64,000 nt of DNA from positions 3,968,001-4,032,000 of the forward strand of contig OY292277.1 of NCBI GenBank assembly GCA_958496175.1, read 5' to 3'. A program made the position numbers and the translations under genes. Of this stretch, positions 47,491 to 56,600 are shown piece by piece (positions within the stretch are counted from its first letter, which is position 1; each line of letters opens with the position of its first letter). The notes under the pieces are model-generated. The model saw only the letters and a list, made by a program, of their open reading frames with translations, was not told the origin of the DNA and ran no database searches. The DNA is from Sisyra terminalis. Lineage: Eukaryota > Arthropoda > Insecta > Neuroptera > Sisyridae.

Positions 47491-48530
47491 TTTTTTTTTT
47501 TTGAAAATTGCTACCCTAACGGACAAGGGTGAATTCAGGGTTTTTTCTTGAGGGGGGGCAATATCTTTTATTTGCAAGTACGTGAAAGGGATCACGAAAA
47601 CAGTTCGCAATTCCAGCCAGAAATCATCATAATGATAAATAATAAATAATCATATCATCATAATGATAAAAGAAATTTAAAACCCTCTTCCAGAGCAAAA
47701 GGCATACGCCAAATCGTGTATGGTGAACTCTGGACTATCCAATATGGTTTAATTATATAGTTGAAATTCAGATATTTCAATAATAAGTTTAAAGATACAT
47801 AATGGTTATTCATGATTATGGAAGAACTGAGTTTCGTGCAATTGTACAAATTTCAATTTCGCGGTTGTGTTGTACAGTGCAATAGTGTAATAATTTTTGG
47901 AAAAAGGTTTATTCGGGAATCGAAAAAGGGAGATGGGGTTATTTTGATAAATTTTGACTTTTTTTAGTCATAATTAAGATCGAATTTCTTGAACTTGGCG
48001 ATATTTTTTATTTATGTATAAAAACTGATTAATTTACGGAGTATTTGGTTCACGGTAGGTATACCTACCGTAGATTCAATGAAAAATAATTGATTATTGC
48101 ATAGAACAATTTTATTCTTTGCAACAGTTTATTAAATGTGTCTTTTTCCAGAGATGTGAAGTGTTTTTAAGTATGATTATACAAAATAATTCATATAAAA
48201 CTTAATGAATGAAAAATTCGGAAGTTTATTTTAATATTTTTAAATATTATCAATCCTAAAATAATAAAAAAAATCAATACCACAGCAAAAAAAACACAAT
48301 TTATTCTTCGTTTTCTAATACTAAACCACAAGTTTGTCTTCACAAAAACACCAATGTTAAACATCAATTACTCAATGTTAAACCTTCATTTTTAGACTTT
48401 AATCTAAACGTTTTTTTTTCTCTTCTCTCTAACCAAGAAAAATTTTACTCTCCCACAATTACAAAGTTAAAATAATCAACAAATAAGACATCAAAATCAA
48501 TCCCAAGGACTCATCTGCTCTCCATGCAAA
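47491..48530. other. no gene seen
   Basis: A/T-rich unique DNA, apart from the palindrome at 48052. Confidence 0.45.
48052..48071. promoter_or_regulatory. perfect 20-bp palindrome
   Basis: ACGGTAGGTATACCTACCGT is exactly self-complementary with no loop. It is G/C-richer than its surroundings. It could be a site for a homodimeric DNA-binding protein or a chance palindrome. No neighbouring gene is identified. Confidence 0.4.
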
Positions 48531-48569
48531 AACTCAAATCACAACAGAAAAAGAAAAACAAGCACTTAC

Positions 48570-48648
48570 AAGCCTTAAGAGCCGATAATTTTCTTGAAGT
48601 TTTCGATGTTTGCACTCGAACATTGTCCAAGATAATAAAGATCGCCAT
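48570..48648 (-). other. possible coding first exon with splice donor
   Basis: From an ATG at 48648 the minus strand reads MAIFIILDNVRVQTSK, then TSRKLSALKA, 26 codons plus one base. It is followed directly by GCTT|GTAAGTGC, a strong donor (exon end 48570, phase 1). It shares phase and donor quality with the candidate at 19861-19918. A longer frame in another phase (48534-48740) passes through. I do not recognise the peptide. Inference only. Confidence 0.25.
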
Positions 48649-48810
48649 ATTTCCCCGTGAATTTTCCACCAATTAAAACCAGTTATAGAATCAACGAAAT
48701 GGATCACTTTTTGAGAATTTTTTTTTTTGAGAAGAATCAATTTTGAAATTTCATTTTTGTGATCACTAAAAGATTTCTACGTCTAAACTCTAAACCGAAC
48801 CAATCACTTA

Positions 48811-49032
48811 TCAAACATTCAAATCAAATGGAATTGAATAGAACCGGAAAGTGGAGGAGAGATGATTACATGGTCGAAACGATCTACGTGTGAAATTGAT
48901 GAAACAATAATAATTTTTTATTGATCTTTTCTCCTTCCCTGTGTTCAAAAGGACTCGGTTTACAAACTTGTCACAACCAACGGCCGTCGTTAACGCCGCC
49001 ATAAACAATAGAATCCAATCGAATTTGAACAT
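48811..49032 (-). CDS. possible small secreted peptide, unknown
   Basis: This is a 73-codon ATG frame with a signal-peptide-like start: MFKFDWILLFMAALTTAVGC has one Lys, then a hydrophobic core and a small-residue cleavage region. The remainder has a KEKR basic site and two more cysteines. The region is CpG-richer than its surroundings (GGCGGCGTTAACGACGG). No family is recognised and there is no evidence of expression. It may be chance, or belong to the 5' region of the putative exon at 48570-48648. Confidence 0.25.
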   Translation of the reverse strand: MFKFDWILLFMAALTTAVGCDKFVNRVLLNTGKEKRSIKNYYCFINFTRRSFRPCNHLSSTFRFYSIPFDLNV

Positions 49033-49868
49033 TATTACTCATTAAATACAAAGTTCACCATTTCTATAATCCAAGCAATTCATTATCGCACCACATTATT
49101 GACCGTTGAATATTCATCAAAACCGTTTACGAAACAATAGCCAATAGATTTCTGGTTCGCAACAATCGAATCGTTAATGATTTGGAAAATATGCCAATGG
49201 TTTGCATGTGCGGAATGGCAAAGTGGATTTTTATTGATATGTTCAAAGCAAATCAATGGATTTATATTCATAAATGCCAGCACAACATATTCATATGGAA
49301 TATTTTTGTATGATTGTTTTGAGAGGAATTTTTTTTCTAAGCTTTTTCAATTGTGGTACCTAATATCGTTAAAAATCGTTGAATTGGCGTGGAAAAAAAA
49401 AACGAAGTTGCAGTGCCGGTTTTGTAATTTATTTTATTGCTTACGTATTTTGTGACGGAGATTAAGGCTCGTAAATTATATTTGAATGAAAAAATTACCA
49501 AAAAAAAATGTTGGTAAACGACATTGAAAGCATATTAGTGTAATAAATTTTCAATATAAATTTTAATTATTTTCACCAAAAAAAAATCATCGATAAGTTA
49601 TTGAAGATTGTATCTTTTTAAACGACGTTTAAACTCAACGGTTAGGCATAAATTTTAAACAATTTACTTAGAAAAATTAAAAAAAAAAATGTTTTTTTTT
49701 GTTTGTATAAATTAAGTCCTACCTTTCGAATTTTGGGGGGTCTTACAAAAAAAAAACGCTGTAAAAAATATTCCAAAAGGGTCTAGCAGGATCCACATGG
49801 CGAGTTGGTCCCCAAATAGGAACCTATATCATAACTAATGTCAAAATATCGGCTTGATATACAAACAC
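49033..49868. other. no gene seen
   Basis: Frames on both strands at 49083-49455 overlap each other and show no known motif. The rest is A/T-rich. Confidence 0.4.
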
Positions 49869-50345
49869 TAGGGTGATTTTTTTTTTTGGTCCCATCGTGA
49901 AATTTTGTTGGAAATACCAAAAAAAAAAATATCTGAAAGTTTGAGCCCTTAATATTAATTTTAAGTCCTCGACCAAGACGTGTAAAGATTTCCCATTGAA
50001 AATACACGGAAACTCTGATTTTTTTATTCTTAAATTTCTATATTTCAGCGGCATTTCATGGGATCGCTTTTACCGAAGATGGTTTTTTCTCAAAATTAAA
50101 TGCTCTACAAAAGTGCCCATTGCGACAAAGTCGTAACTCACACCGGTGAGGTAGTACGGGCCACTGAACTTGATTTTTCCATAAAATTCGCGTTTTTTTT
50201 GCATTTATCTCGTAAATAACAAGAGCTACGGAAAAATAATAAATAAAAAACTTGTAGAGAATTTGATTTCCTACAAAAAAGTTCCTTTAGACCAAATCGC
50301 GAAGATCAATAATAAACGAGATATTAAGCCGAGATTAACCAGATA
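49869..50345. mobile_element. FB-A fold-back, single arm
   Basis: It starts TAGGGTGATTTTTTTTTTTG and follows the left arm of the FB-A at 6354-7359 up to GATATTAAGCCGAGATTAAC. The second arm is absent and unrelated sequence follows. The minus-strand frames at 49783-50054 are arm artefacts. Confidence 0.8.
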
Positions 50346-50394
50346 ACGTTCTAAAAAATAACTAATATGGTAGTAATTTTTTCATTTCCAATAC

Positions 50395-50709
50395 ATGCAT
50401 ATCGATGATATCAATGGCACACGTAAATGTATTAAGACTGCAATCAACAAAACAGAAAAGATTTTCGAGATCGTATATGCAGATATTAAAGTGTTAGAAG
50501 TATTGCTGACTTTGGCATCCAAAAGAAAAGAAATGTATTTTCAAAAATTGGGAAAGGTGGAAAAAGACAGGAAAATTTTTGCAGTCAAAAGTTTGGATCA
50601 TATACCGTTTTGTAAAGATTTTTTTTTATTCTTAGATCATATGCCCGGTGGCGATTCGATTTCCTGTTTTTTTTTTCAAAGCAAAGAGTTCCATCATCAA
50701 TTTATTTGA
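50395..50709 (+). CDS. 104-codon open frame of unknown origin
   Basis: An ATG-started frame preceded by a stop 18 bp upstream, lying exactly between an FB-A arm and an FB-B remnant. It reads MHIDDINGTRKCIKTAIN, then TEKIFEIVYADIKVLEVL, LASKRKEMYFQKLGKVEK and LDHMPGGDSISC. The first 70 residues look helical and Lys/Glu-rich with regular hydrophobic spacing, unlike the Phe/Asn/Ile-rich chance frames of this window. Codon use is less A/T-biased than nearby. I recognise no family. It could be an exon of a host gene, cargo of a transposon, or chance. The C-terminal quarter (Phe-rich) looks non-coding. Confidence 0.3.
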   Translation: MHIDDINGTRKCIKTAINKTEKIFEIVYADIKVLEVLLTLASKRKEMYFQKLGKVEKDRKIFAVKSLDHIPFCKDFFLFLDHMPGGDSISCFFFQSKEFHHQFI

Positions 50710-50741
50710 ATAAAAGCAAATTTTGGGATCAAAAAAACAGC

Positions 50742-51626
50742 AAAAGAATTTAAATAACATGGGAACAATATTCTCTTGCACTTTGGAATTTTATAGCTCA
50801 CGTTGGTGACGACAATATTTCGGAATGACCAAGGTATATTCTTATAGAAAATTGAACGATCTACAAAAAAGGTCTCGTACAAGTTTTTGATATATTTATT
50901 TCTTCAAAAGTTATTCTATGTCAAAATTGAACTAAAGAGAAATTTTAATATTTTTTTCAATTTTTTGACGCAACCATCAATTTTATGAGAAAATTTTATA
51001 GGACATTTTTTTAAGGCACTTTTTTTCCTCTAGCTTATCTCTGTAAAAGTTTTTGATATGTTTCACAGGTCCTAAGTTATTTAATTAAAATAAAAAAAAA
51101 AAATTTATGTTAAAAATATAATAATTCAGGGAATTTTCAGTTTAATTCAAATAACTTAGTACCTGTGAAAAATATCAACAACTTTTATAGAGATAAGTTC
51201 TAGAAAAAAAAGTGCTCTACAAAAAATGTCCTATAAAATTTTCTCATAAAATTGATGGTTGCGTCAAAAAATTGAAAACATATTAAAATTTATCTTTAGT
51301 TCAACTTTGATCTCGAATAACTTTTGAAGGAATAAATATATCAAAAACTTGTCCGAGGCCTTTTTTGTAGATCGTTCAATTTTCTACAAGAATATACCTT
51401 GGTCATTCCGAAATATTGTCACCAACGTGAGCTATAAAATTCCAAAGTGCAAGAAAATATTGTTCCCATGTTATTTAAATGGAAAATCGAAATTTGCGAT
51501 GCGGCACCTCTTAATATTAATATTAAGAGCTTAAACTTTCACAGGATTTTTTTTTTGTCCTTCCCAACAATATTTTCGATATAATTAAGAAAAAAAAAAT
51601 TATCATTTTTTTTTTGAATCAGTCTA
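50742..51626. mobile_element. FB-B fold-back, truncated at left
   Basis: Facing arms match 25679-27053, for example TTAAATAACATGGGAACAAT and its complement. The right end is intact, finishing GAATCAGTCTA (51626). The outer part of the left arm is missing. The 61-codon frames at 50697-50882 and 51349-51534 are the same arm read twice, not genes. Confidence 0.8.
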
Positions 51627-53215
51627 GTGCATATAATCCGATGTCTAGTTATCACTTTCAAAGATCCATTTTGATTTTTGGCAAAAGTTTTACACATTTG
51701 TCAAGAAATCAAAATTTTCGCAATTTAGTGTCCAATTTGATCTGATACTAAGAAATCACTAGCACTTTCGACATCAGTTTCTGGCCAAACTATGGTATTT
51801 ATGGAAAATCGGTTAAGAATCTTCTTTGTAGGAAAAATTCTCAGCTTTCATTTTGATAATAACTATTTTATTTGTATCTAGCACGGTTCAAAAGCTATAA
51901 TGAAAAAAAAATATTTTTTTGGAAAATTCAATTTTCGTGGAAGGAGGGTCAATTTTCGATTAAAATCATGTTTGGAACCTAATTTATCAATATATGTAAA
52001 AAGAAAAGAAATTTATACTAATGATTTCTCAAAATTATTGGCTTTAAGCTATCCCGTATTACTGTTGTATCTTGTAGCATAAAATACATTATATTATGCT
52101 TGTTTAAAGTAAAGAATTTTTCTATCCAATATCACCATTTCAAGCGAAATTTTTCTTGTTTTATAATGACCAAAGAGTAAAGATAATTATTCATTTTCTT
52201 TGTTTAATCTATAAAAAAATTTTTGTCCTTAATATTCAACAGTTGAGTCATGAAAGTCTATTAAATAAGAAGATTTTATTGAAAGAGTTTTGCTCCTAAA
52301 ATCTGAAGAATTTTTTTAATCGATTCTTAACTTTCGTCTGGGAAAGAAATAGAAGTATCCAAAAATTTGGACTAAATCTTAAACCAATTTTTCACTATCC
52401 CACAAACTAAATGCATTATTTGCATGAAACTACAGAAAAAGACAACCAAAACTTTATATAATATACAAAATTGTGCTATATTATTTTTGCAAAACTAATT
52501 TGCTGCATGATCATTTTTTTGTCGATGTTTTTTTGATGAGGTCAGTGTTGTGGATTGTACAATCGTTTAAGTTATTTGAATTGTCTTCAATTGCTCGTAC
52601 GAAATGTGGAAGGGAAAACATTCGAAACTAGTTCGCATTGTGTTTCATAAAGAAAAACATAACAAATATTAAATGCAAATATAAAATAATTTGTTTGAAA
52701 AAAATAATTGCTTCGTTGCCTTTTAAATCGTTCCATTTTTCGAAAAAAATATTAATGAATCTGGTTACGAGTAAAACTTTTCATTGGTATCATTTAATAA
52801 TAAGTTTAGTTGTGTAATATTTCAAAGAAAAAAAAAACGTTTCAAAAATTTTTTTAGGATGTAACCATAAATTAATTTTTTATACATGGAAGACAGTAAA
52901 AAGTCTTGCAAGTCCGTTAATCCCTCCATTAAAAATAAATAAAAATCCATACATAAAATTATCCAAGGTTTGCCAAACTTTTGACAATTTTTTTTTTTCA
53001 GAAACCAAAGTATAATCCATTGGCTTTCCCTTAGAAACCAAATTTTTAAATTACACACAAATTTGTAAGCCAGAATGAACGGAAAAAATTCGTTTTGTCT
53101 TCAATTCTGTTTTGAATTCGTTTAAGTGATCCACAGTTTTAGAAACTCTGCTTCATCTATAGCATTTCGTGATTATTACAAGTAAAATTAAAAAAATATA
53201 TATTCTTTTTTCTAG

Positions 53216-53280
53216 TCCACGAGGCGGCCTCAGCCTTGTACTTTGGCGAATTTTCATTTAAATTACTAATAAATTAAAAT
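53216..53280 (+). other. possible terminal exon after a strong acceptor
   Basis: A pyrimidine tract and AG (ATTCTTTTTTCTAG, ending 53215) precede an isolated G/C-rich stretch TCCACGAGGCGGCCTCAGCC. One frame reads HEAASALYFGEF and ends shortly, with AATAAA nearby at about 53268. It fits a short last exon, but no upstream plus-strand exon is known. Confidence 0.2.
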
Positions 53281-53442
53281 AAATAACTATTTATTTCGTT
53301 AAAATATGAATTTTTAAATTGCACCCAGCTAATTTTAGAACGACAAACATATTTACGTAATTAGAATTTTCAATGTTTTCATAAATGTTTTATGCTTTAG
53401 TTTCGTTAATTATTCATTTAAACGATTTTGGATGGACTCATG

Positions 53443-53478
53443 AATGTCTTCTAGGTCTCATTAGACCTAGAAGACATT
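53443..53478. other. perfect 16-bp hairpin, 4-nt loop
   Basis: AATGTCTTCTAGGTCT, loop CATT, AGACCTAGAAGACATT. The match is exact. It is too short for a microRNA precursor by itself. Function unknown. Confidence 0.7.
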
Positions 53479-54394
53479 ATAGTTGAGATCAAAAAACTGG
53501 ATAATTGACATCATTAGTTTCACCAATTACTATAAACTATATAATATTTTTATTTCTTCTAAGAATATGAACCAAAAGTATATCTAAAATTAATCAATAA
53601 AATTGGAAACTTTCCCCATTTTCTAATCAATCATGAAACTTTTCTGATTACCAATCTAATAAATTTATGAAAATTCTCAGAAAAAAATTTCTTATACAAT
53701 TGAACAATTAATCCACCATATGCTAACACATCCACAATATTAATTCCACATTTATTGGAGCATAAAATCAGTTTTCTATGTAAAAATTTTACATGCAAAA
53801 AAAAAATGTTTTCTTTTCCTATCAATTCCGTCCTCGTCACATTTCAAGATTCTGCACGTAAACGTATTGGCTAATTACTGTTATATCTCTCGATTATGAT
53901 AACCAGTGGCATATCTGCCATGCATTTTGTAATTGTTATTAGATAAATTACAATGCACTGCACAATCAACAAGTGGCCACCACTTGTTAAGTTGTGTATA
54001 TTATGCACATGATGATGATTTCGTTTCCAATGAGAAAGACGCTTTCTTTGAGAGTATGTACTCAATTTTTGCTGCCACTTGTTGGTCCGTTAACCCAGCT
54101 GACCACTGAAAAACGGTGCACACATCTCTCTTCACGAAACCATAACGCTTTTTTCTTTCATTCATTGCCTCATCATTAAAATTGCAATAGCCAGAAAATA
54201 TTGATAGGAAAAAAATTGATTTTTTTCCAATTAATACACGTGAGTAGTTGGTGAACGATAATTAATCAAATCAATAACCGTTCTACTAGCCTGTGGCCCT
54301 TTTTTACCGGTCAAATTTCGAAAATCAAGGTCAAGTTTCGCCAAAAATTAACACCAAAAAAAAATCAAGAATTTTTTCTAAAAGTAGTTAAAAT

Positions 54395-54800
54395 GATGGA
54401 GAGTTCATTGGAAAACTAAAAACACTGTTTAGCGATTTTCCTGGATATTTCTCCAGATTTTGACAAAGTAACACAGAAGTTGCTCCAAAAATTAAGGGAT
54501 ATATCAAGGAACTATATGATTATTAAATCATATCTGAAATAATTTTTTTTCCAAGACAAGCAGGGAGGGGTAGTGAATTATTTGAAGTAAATTAAAGCCG
54601 ATGGACCACAAAATAGCATCCTTGGGCCCCCTATTATATCTCGTATACATGGCTAACCTTCCACTTATCGAAAGATTTATCATAGCTACATACGCTGACG
54701 ACACTATACTGATGGCAGGAGGAAATAATCCTGGTGAGGGATCCAACCAAATTATATATGAGAAAAATTATATATTCCAATTCTCCGATGCCTGATAGGA
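54395..54800 (+). pseudogene. Jockey-like LINE reverse transcriptase, copy 2
   Basis: RT motif A is well preserved: KHCLAIFLDISPDFDKV (family 'FLDISkAFDKVWH'). LRDISRNYMIIKSYL follows, then SLGPLLYLVYMANLP and TYADDTILMAGGNNP with an intact catalytic YADD at 54691-54702. The last 64 codons are one open frame (54601-54795). Stops and frameshifts separate the blocks. It is the same family as 8828-10332. Around 54800 the LINE sequence flips orientation. Confidence 0.8.
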
Positions 54801-54811
54801 AATGTATCATG

Positions 54812-55055
54812 ATGTACTCCAATTGCTGTCCGCAGACCTTAGGACTGGAATCTTTGAATTATTTCCGTGTTGGATGCTGTGCCCCAAAGTGGTAATCTGC
54901 AGACCCTAACTGATTTTTTATTGATTTGTAAAGGATTAATTTGTTTTATATGACCAACTATGACTTTTAATCGATCAACCATTAAAACTTTCCATATTTC
55001 TTGTGAAACTGCTTCCATTTTTCTTTTATACTTTTATCCCAATTTAACCATATAT
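54812..55055 (-). pseudogene. LINE thumb/C-terminal part, inverted relative to its RT
   Basis: The minus strand, from 55055 down, reads RLNWDKSIKEKWKQFHKK, YGKF, NKLILYKSIKNQL and a QSKVLR-like relic near 54850. This is the segment that should follow the RT, but it lies on the opposite strand. It directly abuts FB-C at 55058. Confidence 0.7.
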
Positions 55056-55057
55056 CC

Positions 55058-56265
55058 TAGCGTGGGTCAAAAAATCGATTATTTTTTTTTTTATAAGTGA
55101 CGCGGATAAATGGGTTGCTAGACACCTTAAAAAAATTCTCACCAAGTATGAGCTCTTAATTTTAATAGGAAGATCCTCCGCATCGCAGTTTTTTGTATTT
55201 TTTTCTCAGTCCAATAGAAAAAAATTCATACCTCATCATTTATCGATTGTACAGAAAAATGTTCTGAGAGAATTTTTTAGGAAATTTAATGCTCTACAAA
55301 AAAGGTATTTGATATTTTTTCCGTAAGCCTCACCATTTGAAAGATATTGAGGTTTTAATTTTGATTATTTTAAGACAAATTTTATTTTTGTTTATGAATT
55401 TTATAACTCGACAATAAATGACTCTTATACAATGCGCAATACAAATTTTTGTTGGAAATTAACTGCTCTATAAAAATGGTGTCTTATGTTTTGGCGATTA
55501 AATTAACCCGTCAAAAGATATTCATCGTCAAACTTTCATGTGTACGGATTTTGAAAGTTTTTGATGAGATATTCGAATAATTTCAATTTAATTTATAATT
55601 TTCATATAAATTTCATTTTTTGTCAATAATATAAGTATTATTTGAGTTTTATTTTGAATATTTTGAAAAATATTTTGAAGTTTCTCAGTTGATAAAAACT
55701 AAAATTCGTGTAAATTTTCTCAAAAATTATATATTAAATTGAAATTTTTCGAATATCTCACCAAAAACTTTTAAAACCCGTACACATGAAAGTTTGACGA
55801 TGAATATCTTTTGAAGGGATAATTTAATCGCCAAAACATAAGAAACCATTTTTATAGAGCAGTTAATTTCCAACAAAAATTTGTATTGCACATTGTATAA
55901 GAGTCATTTATTGTCGAGTTATAAAATTCATAAACAAAAATGAAATTTGTCTTAAAATAATCAAAATTAAATCCTTAATATCTTTCAAATGGTGAGGCTT
56001 ACGGAAAAAATATAAGATACCTTTTTTGTAGAGCATTAAATTTCCTAAAAAATTCTTTCAGAACATTTTTCTGTACAATCGATAAATGATGAGGTATGAA
56101 TTTTTTTTCTATTGGACTGAGAAAAAAGTACAAAACTGCGATGCGGAGGATCTTCCTATTAAAATTAAGAGCTCATACTTGGTGAGAATTTTTTTATGGT
56201 GTCTAGCAACCCATTTTTCCGCGTCACTTGTAAAAAAAAAATAATCGATTTTTTGACCCACCCTA
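55058..56265. mobile_element. fold-back element FB-C, second copy, within a larger palindrome
   Basis: The ends are TAGCGTGGGTCAAAAAATCG and, reversed, TAGGGTGGGTCAAAAAATCG. The arms match 41317-43038 closely, apart from an internal difference near 55600-55660. The 8-mers outside are not direct repeats but inverted ones (ATATATCC left, GGATGTAT right), and the inversion continues into LINE sequence on both sides. The 70-codon frame at 56109-56321 is an arm artefact. Confidence 0.8.
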
Positions 56266-56335
56266 GGATGTATGGTTAAATTGGGATAAAAGTATAAAAG
56301 AAAAAAAAGAAGCAGTTTCACAAGAATATTGTTTT
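56266..56335 (+). pseudogene. short LINE piece mirrored across FB-C
   Basis: ATGGTTAAATTGGGATAAAA and the following CAGTTTCACAAGAAT are the reverse complement of 55006-55055. They encode the same RLNWDKSIKE / QFHKK segment, here on the plus strand. Confidence 0.75.
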
Positions 56336-56394
56336 TAAGTATGATTATGTTGTTTGTAAAAGAAATAAGGAAAATAATAATTTTCGTATGCCAC

Positions 56395-56468
56395 TACAAA
56401 TAGCAAATTTAAAAAGAAAATATAATCTACACCTACGTTACGCAGACGAAGTCGCGGGGATCAGCTAG
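56395..56468 (+). mobile_element. Helitron 3' end
   Basis: ACGAAGTCGCGGGGATCAG precedes CTAG (56465-56468) and a T. This is the canonical CTRR-T terminus and GC-rich stretch of Lep1-type insect Helitrons ('GAAGCCGCGGG...AGCTAGT'). The 5' part of this copy is not evident; the element body was lost or replaced. Confidence 0.6.
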
Positions 56469-56469
56469 T

Positions 56470-56600
56470 AAAATATAAAAATAAGAAACCAAAAATTTAA
56501 ATAAATTTTAAGGTAATGAGAAAAATGTGTATATACAAAAATTGTAGATCTTTTTATTAACTATAACTTGACACTTTAACTTTTTCCATAGGACTTTCCC
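56470..56600. repeat. FB-D fragment
   Basis: It matches part of the right arm of FB-D at about 3035-3170 (AAATAAGAAACCAAAAATTT, TTGTAGATCTTTTTATTA, CCATAGGACTT). It directly follows the Helitron end. Confidence 0.65.

Larger units (their letters stand above)
51660..54390. other. no gene seen, a few isolated signals
   Basis: About 2.7 kb of A/T-rich sequence. It contains a perfect hairpin at 53443-53478 and a possible terminal exon at 53216. Frames at 51900-52082, 52822-53058, 53631-53840 and 53871-54179 show no recognised motif. Confidence 0.4.

Noticed and set aside
53443..53478. MicroRNA precursor
   Set aside because: A 16 bp stem with a 4 nt loop is too short for Drosha/Dicer processing, and flanks do not extend the pairing.
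54395..55055. LINE twin-priming inversion
   Set aside because: The inverted 5' part lies on the wrong side of the 3' part for that mechanism.
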